NCBI RefSeq assembly: GCF_003931795.1
Contig: NZ_CP034234.1
Coordinates: 496,001 to 560,000 of the forward strand
DNA: 64,000 nt
DNA from: Erysipelothrix piscisicarius
GTDB lineage: Bacteria > Bacillota_I > Bacilli_A > Erysipelotrichales > Erysipelotrichaceae
Direction of reading: 5' to 3'
Numbering within the stretch: the first letter of the stretch is position 1; each line of letters begins with the position of its first letter. Of the stretch, positions 53,759-64,000 are shown in pieces. Below the pieces are notes generated by a model. It saw nothing but the letters and a program-made list of their open reading frames with translations, searched no databases and had not been told where the DNA came from. The position numbers and the translations under genes are program-made.

Positions 53759-55508
53759 AAAACTCTGGCGTTTTCTAAAGCCTTATAAAGTAAAACTTCT
53801 CGGAGCAGTTCTATGTCTTCTTGTTGCTGCTGTCTTAACGGCTGCTGCGCCAATGATTGAAGGATTTGTGACGACACAGCTTGCAAGTGATGTGAAAGAT
53901 ATCAGTTTAAATGTAGCGGGTGCTCACATTCAATTTGATGTGATTCTTCGTATTATTAGTATTCTATTTGTCATTTATGTTACCAATGCATTATCGCGTC
54001 TATTCTTGCAATACTTAATTTCAGATGCGATTCAATCTGCAGTATATGACATGCGTATGGAAGTTAAGAAGAAAATGGAACGTCTTCCGGTAAGTTATTT
54101 TGATAAGCATTCAGCCGGGGATTTGATGGCGCGTATGTCTACTGACATTGAAGCCTTATCAGGTGCACTCCAACAATCCTTTGCGCAAGTTGTTATGGCT
54201 GTATTAGGAATTATTTTTGCGGTCATCTTGATGATTTCAATTGACTTTACGATGGCCCTTGTGGGGATTGCGATTATTCCATTAAGTATCCTTGTTGCAC
54301 GTTTTATTATGAAGCGATCACAAGTACTTTTTACTCGTCAACAAGAAGTATTGGGAAATATGTTCTCAGTTGTTCAAGAAAAATTTACAGGATTTAAGGA
54401 GATTAAACTCTATAACTATCAAGAAAATGCAACGGAAGATTTCCGTAAAGCCAATGAGGAATTGTGCGAAAATGGATTTAAAGCAAACTTTTTCTCAGGG
54501 TTAATGACACCGAGTGTTTCCATGATTACTTATATTGCGATTGCACTTTCTGTATACATGGGTGCCATCCGTATTATTGAAGGTGCTATGGCTGTTGGGG
54601 CTTTACAAGCTTTTATTCGTTATATTTGGCAAGTAAACCAACCGTTATCACAAATTACGCAAATGGCTCCAACCATTCAAGCATCAATTGCTGCGATGGA
54701 TCGTGTGTTTGAATATTTAGAAGAACCCGATGATGTTTATGACATTGAAAATCCAGTGATGATTGATGATTACGAGGGTTCAGTATCGTTTGAAAATGTA
54801 TATTTTGGATACGGGGAAAAACCCGTTATTCAAGATTTATCCGTTGATATTAACCCGGGGGAAATGGTTGCGATTGTTGGACCGACAGGGGCTGGAAAGA
54901 CAACCATTATCAACCTTCTTATGCGTTTTTATGACGTTAATGAAGGATCGATTAAAATTGATGGGATTGATATTCGTGATATGAAACGTGATGATTTGCG
55001 TTCTCTATTTGGTATGGTTCTTCAAGATACATGGCTCTTTAGTGGAAAAATTAAAGAGAATATTGCTTATGGAAAACCGGATGCGACCGATGAAGAAATT
55101 ATCGATGCAGCCAAACGAACCAACGTCCACCACTTTATCACAACCTTACCGAATGGGTATGACATGGTTCTCAATGAGGAATCATCAAATATTTCAAATG
55201 GAGAAAAACAATTAATAACAATTGCGCGAGCACTGTTAAGTGATCCGAAAATCTTGATTCTTGATGAGGCAACCAGTTCGGTTGATACACGACTTGATGC
55301 AATGATTCAAGAAGCGATGGCTGAGTTGATGAAGGGACGCACAAGTTTTGTGATTGCGCACCGCCTCTCAACCATTAAAAATGCAGACAAAATTCTTGTC
55401 GTTAAAGATGGGAATATCATTGAAATGGGAAATCATCATGAATTGATGGCTCAAGGTGGCTTCTATGCCGATCTTTATAACAGTCAATTTGCGGATGACC
55501 AAGAATAA
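53745..55508 (+). CDS. Heterodimeric ABC exporter, subunit 2 (catalytic type)
   Basis: A 587-aa half-transporter with six membrane segments and a full catalytic core: Walker A GPTGAGKTT, Walker B ILILDEATSSVD with Glu, and switch His in VIAHRLSTI. Its signature is altered (ISNGEKQLI for LSGGQ). Together with subunit 1, one composite ATP site is degenerate in both halves and the other is canonical. ATG 53745 (MKSYKKLWRFL) follows AAAAGGAG and lies inside the end of subunit 1. Confidence 0.92.
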   Translation: MKSYKKLWRFLKPYKVKLLGAVLCLLVAAVLTAAAPMIEGFVTTQLASDVKDISLNVAGAHIQFDVILRIISILFVIYVTNALSRLFLQYLISDAIQSAVYDMRMEVKKKMERLPVSYFDKHSAGDLMARMSTDIEALSGALQQSFAQVVMAVLGIIFAVILMISIDFTMALVGIAIIPLSILVARFIMKRSQVLFTRQQEVLGNMFSVVQEKFTGFKEIKLYNYQENATEDFRKANEELCENGFKANFFSGLMTPSVSMITYIAIALSVYMGAIRIIEGAMAVGALQAFIRYIWQVNQPLSQITQMAPTIQASIAAMDRVFEYLEEPDDVYDIENPVMIDDYEGSVSFENVYFGYGEKPVIQDLSVDINPGEMVAIVGPTGAGKTTIINLLMRFYDVNEGSIKIDGIDIRDMKRDDLRSLFGMVLQDTWLFSGKIKENIAYGKPDATDEEIIDAAKRTNVHHFITTLPNGYDMVLNEESSNISNGEKQLITIARALLSDPKILILDEATSSVDTRLDAMIQEAMAELMKGRTSFVIAHRLSTIKNADKILVVKDGNIIEMGNHHELMAQGGFYADLYNSQFADDQE

Positions 55509-55523
55509 TACATGTCGTTTTTA

Positions 55524-55556
55524 GGACTGTTGACAGAAATGTCAGCAGTCTTTTTT
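55524..55556 (+). terminator. Terminator of the ABC exporter operon
   Basis: A stem of GACTG plus TGACA pairing with TGTCA plus CAGTC (one T-G mismatch), GAAA loop, then six T. Confidence 0.85.
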
Positions 55557-55641
55557 GTGTCCATAAATAATATTTTGTTTGGGTATAAATAGTATTTATA
55601 GACATAAAAATGTTGTATTGGTCGCGTTTGAGATATCGTCC

Positions 55642-55675
55642 TATAATGGAGTCAAGAAATGATAGCGCTATCATT
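55642..55675 (+). promoter_or_regulatory. Promoter -10 and perfect cre operator of the 2-oxoacid dehydrogenase operon
   Basis: TATAAT (55642-55647) with only a weak -35 (TTGGTC, 55618-55623, 18-bp spacer). It is followed by the 18-bp perfect palindrome AATGATAGCGCTATCATT (55658-55675), whose core TGATAGCGCTATCA fits TGNNANCGNTNNCA at every fixed position. Lying in the initially transcribed region, it should give strong CcpA repression. Confidence 0.78.
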
Positions 55676-55740
55676 CTTTGTAAATTTATTTTTGATCATC
55701 CCGATATTGGGAAGATGTCAAAACATAGAAAGGGCACAAT

Positions 55741-56838
55741 ATGACAAAAGTAATAGATTACAAGAAGATTCTCAAGGAAACAAATGCGGAGCCGAAGCTG
55801 TTCCAAATCATGGACGAACATGGAAAAATCGTCAATAAAGATTACTTTCCAGAGTTAACAGATGCACAGATGGTTGAGATGATGGAGATCATGGTCTGGG
55901 GACGTGAATACAACAATCGTGTCAGAATCCTAAGCCGTCAAGGTATTATTGGAAACTTACCGCCTACTGAATGACAAGAAGCGGCACAATTAATCAGCCA
56001 ATATGCATTGCAAGAGGGTGACTGGTTACTACCAACATACCGTGATGTGCCACCATTGATTCGTCATGGTATTGAGACACGTCAAGCGATGAACTGGTAT
56101 AACGGTCATACAGATGGATTCTCATACGATCATTCAATCAAAGCATTTCCACCTCAAGTTATTATTGGAGCACAAATTATCCAAGCTGCAGGTGTTGGTT
56201 TAGGACTTAAAAAGAATAAAAAAGAGAATGTCGCAATGACTTATATTGGTGATGGTGGGCCTTCCCAAGGGGATTTCTATGAGGGATTAAACTTTGCAGG
56301 TGTTTATGATGCGCCGGTTATCTTTATCGCTCAAAATAATGGATTTGGAATCTCAGTACCACGAAGTTTCCAAACAAAATCCGCAACACTATCCCAAAAA
56401 GGGATTGGCGTAGGGATTGCGCATCTCTTTGTAGATGGAATGGACCCATTCGCAGTTTATGCTGCGACGAAAGCAGCACGTGAGTATGCAGTTGCAGGAA
56501 ATGGACCCGTACTGCTTGAGTTCCTAACATTCCGTTATGGACCCCATACATTAAGTGATGATCCACGTCGTTACCGTGAAAATGAACTTGTTGATTCATG
56601 GTTACCAAAAGATCAACTCATTCGTATGCGGAAGTTCTTAACAGAAAAAGGGCTATGGTCTGAAGAACAAGAAGCAGCAATTATTGAGAAAACACAAGTT
56701 GAAGTTAAAGATGCATTGGATGCATCACGAAAACTTCCAAAACAAAAAATATCAGAATACCTGGCAAATATGTATGAAGTGATGCCACCTTCAATTAAAG
56801 AACAATACGATCTTTATGTAGAAAAGGAGAATGCATAA
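55741..56838 (+). pseudogene. 2-oxoacid dehydrogenase E1 alpha subunit, nonsense-interrupted
   Basis: Thiamine-diphosphate E1alpha (PdhA/BkdA type), 365 codons in one frame but with TGA at 55972-55974. The codon falls in PPTE-stop-QEAAQLI, where the family has Gly before QEA, so GGA changed to TGA by one substitution is the simplest reading. Beyond it are GDWLLPTYRDVPPLIRHG, the ThDP motif IGDGGPSQGDFYEGLNFAG and QNNGFGISVP. Restart at ATG 56008 would lose about 89 residues, including the dimer and substrate entry parts. The Gram-positive PdhA type and the ptb/buk neighbours leave pyruvate or branched-chain 2-oxoacids as substrate. Confidence 0.9.
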
Positions 56839-56839
56839 A

Positions 56840-57820
56840 ATGGCTGTTAAGAATATGGTAGAAGCAATTACCGATGGACTTGAGGTAATGTTTGAACATG
56901 ATGAAAAGGTTTTAATTTTTGGTGAAGATGTTGGGAAAAACGGAGGGGTTTTCCGTGCTACCGATGGTCTTCAAGCAAAATTTGGAGAAGACCGTGTCTT
57001 TGATACACCGCTTGCGGAATCAGGAATTTTAGGGCTTTCAATTGGTTTAGGTGTTGAAGGATTTAGACCGCTACCTGAAATTCAATTCTTTGGATTTATT
57101 ACGGAAGCAATTGATTCGATTACCAACCAAATGGCACGGATGCGTTACCGTACTGAAGGTCAATTATTTGCGCCAATAACCATTCGTAGTCCTTATGGGG
57201 GTGGTGTTGCGACACCGGAGATTCACTCAGATAGTTATGAGGGGATGATTGCGCAAATGCCAGGAATGCGTGTTGTGGTTCCATCAAACCCTTATGATGC
57301 GAAAGGACTTTTAATTTCATCCATTAAAAGTAATGATCCAGTCTTATTTTTGGAACATTTGAAACTGTATCGTGGTGAAAAAGTAGAAGTGCCAGAAGGC
57401 GTTTATGAAGTACCGCTTGATAAGGCAAACATTGTTCGTGAAGGTACAGACATCTCAATTGTTTCATATGGAGCAATGGTTGTGGAAGCACGTAAAGCTG
57501 CGGATATCCTTGCGGAAGAAGGCATCAGTGTTGAAGTTGTAGACCTCCGCACGATTGCACCACTTGATATGGGAACCATTGGTGAATCCGTTGCGAAAAC
57601 CGGACGCGTATTGGTTGTTCAAGAAGCGCAACGTATTGCGGGAGTAGCAAGTCATGTTATGTCTGAAATCAGTGAACGATTCTTCTTAGATCTCGTAGCG
57701 CCTGTATCACGCGTAACTGCACCGGATACGACGTATCCTCTACCACAGGCAGAACAAATTTGGTTGCCGAATGCACAGGATATTGTTACATCAGCACGTA
57801 AATTAGTACAAGAATATTAG
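56840..57820 (+). CDS. 2-oxoacid dehydrogenase E1 beta subunit
   Basis: A 326-aa E1beta, intact: [39 protein letters not shown], the conserved RSPYGGGV and [20 protein letters not shown]. It pairs with E1alpha to decarboxylate a 2-oxo acid and reductively acylate E2. ATG 56840 is used, with AAAGGAG at 56822-56828. Since its partner is truncated, the protein would lack a full-length complex. Confidence 0.93.
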   Translation: MAVKNMVEAITDGLEVMFEHDEKVLIFGEDVGKNGGVFRATDGLQAKFGEDRVFDTPLAESGILGLSIGLGVEGFRPLPEIQFFGFITEAIDSITNQMARMRYRTEGQLFAPITIRSPYGGGVATPEIHSDSYEGMIAQMPGMRVVVPSNPYDAKGLLISSIKSNDPVLFLEHLKLYRGEKVEVPEGVYEVPLDKANIVREGTDISIVSYGAMVVEARKAADILAEEGISVEVVDLRTIAPLDMGTIGESVAKTGRVLVVQEAQRIAGVASHVMSEISERFFLDLVAPVSRVTAPDTTYPLPQAEQIWLPNAQDIVTSARKLVQEY

Positions 57821-57829
57821 GAGGAACTC

Positions 57830-59074
57830 ATGAATTATAAATTTAATTTACCCGACCTTGGTGAAGGAATCACCGAGAGTGAAATCTTACTTTGGCATGT
57901 AAAGCCAGGGGATGCCATTAAAACGGATGACCCGCTCTTTGAAGTTCAAAATGATAAAACAACAATCGAAGTACCATCTCCCGTAAATGGAACGATCAAA
58001 AACGTTCTTGTGGAAGCAGGCGCTGTAGCCCAAGTAGGGGATACGCTTGTGGAAATTGAAGTTGACGCTTCGGATTTATCGAAAGATGCGAAATAAGAAG
58101 AAAAACCAAGTGTTGAAAAAACTGAAGTGGAATCAAAACCAGCGCCAGTTGTAAGTCAAGGGAAAGCACGCGCAATTCCTTCCGTTCGAAAATATGCACG
58201 AGAAAAAGGGATCGATATCGCTCTTGTAACGCCAACTGGAAAACATAATACGGTTACAAAGGAAGACATCGATAACTTTACAGGGGAAGCAGTCGAAGTT
58301 GTAGCACCTGAAGTCACAGCACCAAAAGAAGCAGTGAAAGCACCAGTACAAACAGTAGGAACGAATGGATTACTACGTGAAAAGATGACACCGATGCGAA
58401 AAGCAACCATGCAAGCAATGGTACAATCAACATCATCCATTCCACGTGTAACGGTCTTTACCAATATCAACGTATCGAAATTGGTAGAACACCGTGATAT
58501 GTATAAAGATTATGCGAAAGCAGAAGGTGCACGCTTAACATATACGGCATATTTTGTGAAAGCAGCAGTTACCATGTTGAAGAAATATCCAATCTTTAAT
58601 GCCATGGTGGATGCGGAAAAAGGTGAAATTATCTACCGTGACGCAATTAATATTGGTGTCGCAACCAATACCGATGCTGGCCTCTATGTACCAAATATTA
58701 AAAATGCCGATACAAAAAACCTCTTTGAGATTTCAAAAGAAATTGAAACCAATGCACGTCTAGCACAAGAAGGTAAACTTCCGATGGAAGCAAGGCGTGA
58801 TGGTTCATTCACGATCACAAATGTTGGGGGAATGTCATCGGATGGTGTTTACTCAACACCAATTATCAATGCACCTGAAGTGGGAATTTTAGGAACAGCC
58901 AAAATTGAAATGGAGCCGTATGTTACAGAAGATATGACTGTAGCCATCGCACCGTTTATGAAACTATCCTTTACCTTTGATCACCGCATTATCGACGGTG
59001 TGGAAGCACAACATGCTTTAGATGAACTTAAAAAAGTTCTAAGCGACCCGAATAAGCTTGTATTGGAGGGATAG
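57830..59074 (+). pseudogene. 2-oxoacid dehydrogenase E2 (dihydrolipoyl acyltransferase), nonsense-interrupted
   Basis: The first 88 codons are a lipoyl domain with the lipoylated Lys in VQNDKTTIEVPSP; TAA at 58094-58096 then ends the frame. The same frame continues with an acidic linker, the peripheral subunit-binding domain ([17 protein letters not shown], then TKEDIDNF) and the catalytic domain ending in the active-site [16 protein letters not shown]-to-TAA or AAA-to-TAA change in the linker would explain it. AGGAGG precedes ATG 57830. A free lipoyl domain might still be made. Confidence 0.9.
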
Positions 59075-60501
<1,427 letters not shown>

Positions 60502-60512
60502 AAAGGGTTATC

Positions 60513-61560
60513 ATGAAAAAAATATTTGATAAAGGATTTGGAATGAAAATACTAAATGGGGTGGCGATTGGTTCCGTTGTTGTATTGATACCCGGTGCCT
60601 TGCTGAATGAAATCTTTAAAGCACTTTTACCCATTTTCCACAAGGCCAATTTGTTTTAACGGCAACATCATTTGAATGATCTTAATGGGTGTTGTCATTG
60701 GTGTTGCAGTGTCAATGATGTTTAAGTTTACGCCAATTCAGACCGCTTCGGTAGGAATGGCAACCGCATTTGCCTCCGGTGGGTGGAAGCTTGCAGAAGA
60801 TGGAACGTTTATGCTTAAAGGCAGTGGTGACATCATTAACATGGCACTAACAGCAACGTTTGCGGTAATCTTAATCCTTGCTGTTGCCGATAAATTTAAA
60901 GCATATGCCATGTTGTTAACACCAACACTTGTCCTCATTGTTGCAGGGGGGTTGGGAATGATTACACTCCCTTACGTACAAATGATTACCGGTGCGATGG
61001 CACACTTAATCAGTAACCTCCTACAACTTCAACCACTCCTCATGTCCATCTTGGTATCCATGATTTTTGCGATGATGATCGTATCCCCACTCTCTACAGT
61101 TGGGATTGCTCTTGCCGTCAATTTATCCGGTGTCGGATCCGCGGCAGCGAATGTGGGAATCTGTGCAGCTGCATTTGGGCTTGCAATTACAGGTTGGAAA
61201 TCGAATGAACTGGGAACTAAAATTGCTTTGATGTTAGGTTCACCAAAAATGGCGATGCCAAATGTTATGAAAAAGCCTAAGATTATGATTCCTGTTTTAT
61301 GTAATGCAGCACTAAGCGCTATCGTAGTTGTTTTACTTAATCAACAAGGAACTCCCATGTCAGCAGGATTTGGAATTAGTGGACTGATAGGACCCATCAA
61401 TGCCATTAACCTTGCGGGTGGTTGGACTTTTGGTAACATCATCAATGCCGTGCTTGCCTTTGTGGTAATGCCAATCGGACTTGCAATTGTATTTAGAAAA
61501 GTCTTTACCGAAATGAAACCAGTCGTAACGGTGGATGATTATCATATTGAGGTACAATAA
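60513..61560 (+). pseudogene. PTS EIIC-like membrane transporter, frameshifted
   Basis: ATG 60513 opens MKKIFDKGFGMKILNGVAIG, then breaks near 60640. A short middle stretch (QGQFVLTATSF) is in a second frame to about 60678, and the main part (VGMATAFASGGWKLA; SGLIGPINAINLAGGWTF) in a third. Two indels therefore lie within 40 bp. About ten membrane segments and the C-terminal SGLIGPIN motif resemble the PTS_EIIC_2 family of unknown substrate. The gene sits between E3 and ptb, so it may have imported the operon's substrate. Confidence 0.75.
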
Positions 61561-62457
61561 ATGAAAAATTTTGTAGAATTGGAGGCACGTTTAGTACGAG
61601 AACGCATGACGCAAAAGCGTCTTGCCCTCGTATGTGCGGATGAAGTGAATACACTTGAAGCGGTTATCGAGATGGAAGAACGTGGGTATATCAAACCCAT
61701 TCTTCTAGGGGATAAAGAAGCAATTCAAAATGTTATTCGCGAAAACAACCTCGCGGTAAATTATCAAATTATTCATTGCGACCAACCGCAAGAAGCGGCT
61801 CAAAAAGCTGTAGCTCTGGCAAAAGCGGGAGATGTGGATCTGATTATGAAAGGGTTGATTCAAACCAGTGATTTATTATCGGCGGTTGTGAAGCGTGAAA
61901 CAGGCATTCGCGAGCAAAAAGTCTTATCACATGTTGCGGTTGTGGAAATTCCGTACAAAGAAACGATGTATATCATGAGTGATGGGGGTATGATTCCTAC
62001 GCCTAATTTTGATCAAAAAGTAGGGATTATTGAAAACAGCATTCAACTTGCGCATGCTCTCGGGATTGAGGAACCTAAAGTAGAATTGTTGGATGCTGCT
62101 GAGCATACCAATCCCCATATTCAATCTTCCGTTGATTCAGAAACTTTAAGTCAACGCGCGTGGGAACATGCGATTGTAGAAGGACCGATATCCCTTGATC
62201 TTGCGGTATCTAAAAATGCTGCAACCATTAAAAAATGGTCAGGACGTATTCAAGGGGATGCCAATATTCTTATTACTCCAGATATTATAAGTGGAAATAT
62301 TTTGGGTAAAGTTGGAACCCTTTTCACCGATGGGAAAATGGCAGGTGTCATTCAAGGTGCGAAAGTACCCATCATTCTTACATCCCGTGGTTCAAATCGT
62401 GATGAAAAAATTAATTCAATCTTACTTGCATGTTCGATTGCGAAAGGGGATTTATAA
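61561..62457 (+). CDS. ptb: Phosphate butyryltransferase (acyl-CoA to acyl phosphate)
   Basis: A 298-aa Pta/Ptb-family enzyme converting butyryl-, isobutyryl- or isovaleryl-CoA and phosphate to acyl phosphate. Family stretches: VDLIMKGLIQTSDLLSAVV, MSDGGMIPTPNFDQKVGIIE, VEGPISLDLAVSKNAA, LITPDIISGNILGK and VPIILTSRGSNRDEKI. It follows the transporter frame directly and abuts buk. With Buk it would make ATP from the acyl-CoA produced by the dehydrogenase complex. Confidence 0.92.
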   Translation: MKNFVELEARLVRERMTQKRLALVCADEVNTLEAVIEMEERGYIKPILLGDKEAIQNVIRENNLAVNYQIIHCDQPQEAAQKAVALAKAGDVDLIMKGLIQTSDLLSAVVKRETGIREQKVLSHVAVVEIPYKETMYIMSDGGMIPTPNFDQKVGIIENSIQLAHALGIEEPKVELLDAAEHTNPHIQSSVDSETLSQRAWEHAIVEGPISLDLAVSKNAATIKKWSGRIQGDANILITPDIISGNILGKVGTLFTDGKMAGVIQGAKVPIILTSRGSNRDEKINSILLACSIAKGDL

Positions 62458-63512
62458 TGTATATTCTAGTAATCAATCCTGGGGCCAGCTCCACAAAGTT
62501 TGCGCTCTTTGATGACGAACGCGAGTTGATGCGCGATGATCTCAAAATACCTTTAGAAAAAGTAGAAGCGTATCAAACGTTAGAGGATCAATTGGAAGAC
62601 CGTTATGCCTCAATTTATAATGCATTGGTTGAACACGAATTTGATCCGAAAAAAATTGAAATTGCTGTGGGACGTGGTGGTATTTTGCCACCGGTTGAAG
62701 CCGGTGCGATTGCAGTTACGGACACACTCATTGATTATCTTTTACATAAAGCTGAAGTTATTCACCATGCAAATCTTGGTGCTTCGATCGCTCAGAAATT
62801 CGTTGATCAAGCAGAAAATTGTACGGCGTATATTTACGATCCAATCTCCGTCGATCAAATGGATCCCATTGCCCGTATCTCTGGATTAAAGGGTATTGAA
62901 CGTAAAAGTATTGGACACATGTTAAATTCGCGTGCTGTTGCCATAGAACATGCGAAATCCCTTCAAACTCCTTATAACAAACTCAACATGATTGTTGTCC
63001 ATGCGGGTAGTGGTATTACTGTCACAGCACACAAGCAAGGTCGTATGATTGATCTTGTTGGTGATGATGAAGGTGCCTTTTCACCGGAACGAAGTGGTGG
63101 TTTACCCTTACGTCCCTTTATGAATCTATGCTATAATAATGACAAGGAAGCGGTTACAAAACTAACCCGTCATCAAGGTGGTCTGATCTCCTATTTTGAG
63201 ACCAATGATGTCCGAATTGTCGAAGCAATGATTGAAGAGGGTCATGAAGAAGCAGCGCTCGTATTAGAGGCAATGGCTTATCAAATTGCGAAAAGTATTG
63301 GTACTCTAAGTATTGTGCTTGAAGGTAAGGTTGATAGTATCGTGATCAGTGGGGGATTTGCGCGTTCGAATCAAGTCATGAATTGGATTGAAGAACGTGT
63401 ATCGTTTATTGCACCGGTTGCGATTTATCCGGGAGAATTTGAACTTGAAGCACTTGCTTCGGGAGGATTAAGAGCATTTCATAAACTCGAAACCACTCAT
63501 TATTTCGAATAG
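62457..63512 (+). CDS. buk: Butyrate kinase
   Basis: ASKHA-fold acetokinase family, 351 aa: VINPGASSTKFALFDDER at the N-terminus, VGRGGILPPVEAGAIAV, HMLNSRAVAIEHAK, VVHAGSGITVTAHKQGRMID and VISGGFARSNQVMNWIEER. It makes ATP from acyl phosphate. ATG 62457 shares a base with the ptb stop; an earlier in-frame start at 62430 would lie inside ptb. Intact like ptb, unlike the upstream dehydrogenase genes. Confidence 0.93.
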   Translation: MYILVINPGASSTKFALFDDERELMRDDLKIPLEKVEAYQTLEDQLEDRYASIYNALVEHEFDPKKIEIAVGRGGILPPVEAGAIAVTDTLIDYLLHKAEVIHHANLGASIAQKFVDQAENCTAYIYDPISVDQMDPIARISGLKGIERKSIGHMLNSRAVAIEHAKSLQTPYNKLNMIVVHAGSGITVTAHKQGRMIDLVGDDEGAFSPERSGGLPLRPFMNLCYNNDKEAVTKLTRHQGGLISYFETNDVRIVEAMIEEGHEEAALVLEAMAYQIAKSIGTLSIVLEGKVDSIVISGGFARSNQVMNWIEERVSFIAPVAIYPGEFELEALASGGLRAFHKLETTHYFE

Positions 63513-63527
63513 AATTAAGAGGTAGCT

Positions 63528-64000
63528 ATGGAAATTAGAGAGGTGAAATACTTTATTGCTGTTATAGAAGCAGGGAGTTTTACTGCTGCCGCTAAAACGT
63601 TACACATGACGCAACCAGCCCTCAGTTGGAACATCAAACAACTTGAGGCTAAACTTGAGACGCAACTCATTGAGCGAACTCAAACGGGCGTCAGTGTAAC
63701 AGAAAGTGGGCAAGTGTTTTACGATGGTGCGAAAGATGTAATTGCGCATCTTAATCGATTGGATCGATTAATGAAGTCTGAAGCCCAACGCATTCGTCGT
63801 AAAATTCGATTTGGACTTACCATCCTTTCTTCGATTAACTACATGGATCAATTTCAAGGATATGTCGGCAAATATCCACAAGTAGAATTAAATTTTGTAC
63901 AACGAGGTTCCAAGGAAATTCAGGACATGCTTATCCAAGATAAACTGGATGCTGCTTTGATTTCAGAACCCATTTATTACTCAAAACTTGAAGAGAATGC
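63528..64000 (+). CDS. LysR-family regulator, 3'-truncated by window edge
   Basis: The frame from ATG 63528 is open to the right edge (157 codons seen). The N-terminus is a typical LysR winged helix: MEIREVKYFIAVIEAGSFTA, then AAKTLHMTQPALSWNIKQLE. The start of the effector domain (DQFQGYVGKYPQVELNFVQRG) follows. AAGAGG is upstream, 16 bp after buk. A regulator at the 3' end of the dehydrogenase/ptb/buk operon may control that operon. Confidence 0.88.
   Translation, partial: MEIREVKYFIAVIEAGSFTAAAKTLHMTQPALSWNIKQLEAKLETQLIERTQTGVSVTESGQVFYDGAKDVIAHLNRLDRLMKSEAQRIRRKIRFGLTILSSINYMDQFQGYVGKYPQVELNFVQRGSKEIQDMLIQDKLDAALISEPIYYSKLEEN

Noticed and set aside
55972-55974. In-frame TGA in E1alpha as selenocysteine or Trp recoding
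   Set aside because: The family has Gly at this position, TGA ends several genes here (for example 8770-8772), no downstream recoding hairpin is evident, and neighbouring genes carry unrelated lesions.

Overview
The window is chromosomal DNA of a low-GC Gram-positive bacterium. The gene order uvrA-hprK-lgt-trxB-rapZ-yvcK-whiA, the rpmG-secE-nusG block, the mevalonate pathway for isoprenoids, an LPXTG-anchored family-8 polysaccharide lyase of the hyaluronate lyase type, an arginine-type T-box leader and consensus cre boxes all point to Firmicutes. The combination fits Erysipelothrix (Erysipelotrichia) best. That genus call is inferred from content, not from a database match.

Left part (1-26.8 kb) is a dense, co-directional housekeeping region in which no gene is broken. 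It runs: the 3' part of uvrA; hprK; an lgt gene fused to a HAD phosphatase; trxB; rapZ-yvcK-whiA; two acetyltransferases; gapA with its own strong promoter and terminator; cysS-mrnC-rlmB and a SigH-like sigma factor; rpmG-secE-nusG; mvk-mvaD-pmk-fni; a membrane-tethered solute-binding-like protein next to an LCP cell-wall ligase; ung and folC. A minus-strand polar amino-acid ABC transporter follows. It is preceded by a T-box leader (probable Arg specifier) and by a tiny Arg-rich leader ORF.

Middle part (27-47 kb) is accessory and rich in insertion sequences. An IS3-family element sits inside an IS30-family element. Two inverted copies of another IS3-family element, one with intact ORFs and one decayed, bracket a cassette encoding the lyase and a VanY-like carboxypeptidase. 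The lyase gene is out of frame at a run of nine T just after its signal peptide. A further decayed IS has split the terminator downstream of tag. The region also holds a lipoprotein metalloprotease, tRNA-Arg(ACG), a broken acyltransferase, mltG, a TusA-like protein, a possible small RNA and several regulators and enzymes.

Right part (47-64 kb) carries a broken pepV-type dipeptidase with a YfcC-type transporter, a MerR-controlled heterodimeric ABC exporter with a textbook 19-bp-spacer operator, and a 2-oxoacid dehydrogenase operon (E1alpha, E1beta, E2, E3, membrane transporter, ptb, buk) behind a perfect cre box. E1alpha, E2, E3 and the transporter of that operon are each disrupted, by different kinds of lesion.

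Connections: HprK makes the P-Ser-HPr corepressor that, with CcpA (not in the window), would act at the cre boxes of the lyase and dehydrogenase operon. The tRNA-Arg(ACG) at 40.0 kb reads CGC, the proposed T-box specifier. Broken genes are confined to the right 37 kb, which suggests relaxed selection there rather than uniform sequencing error.
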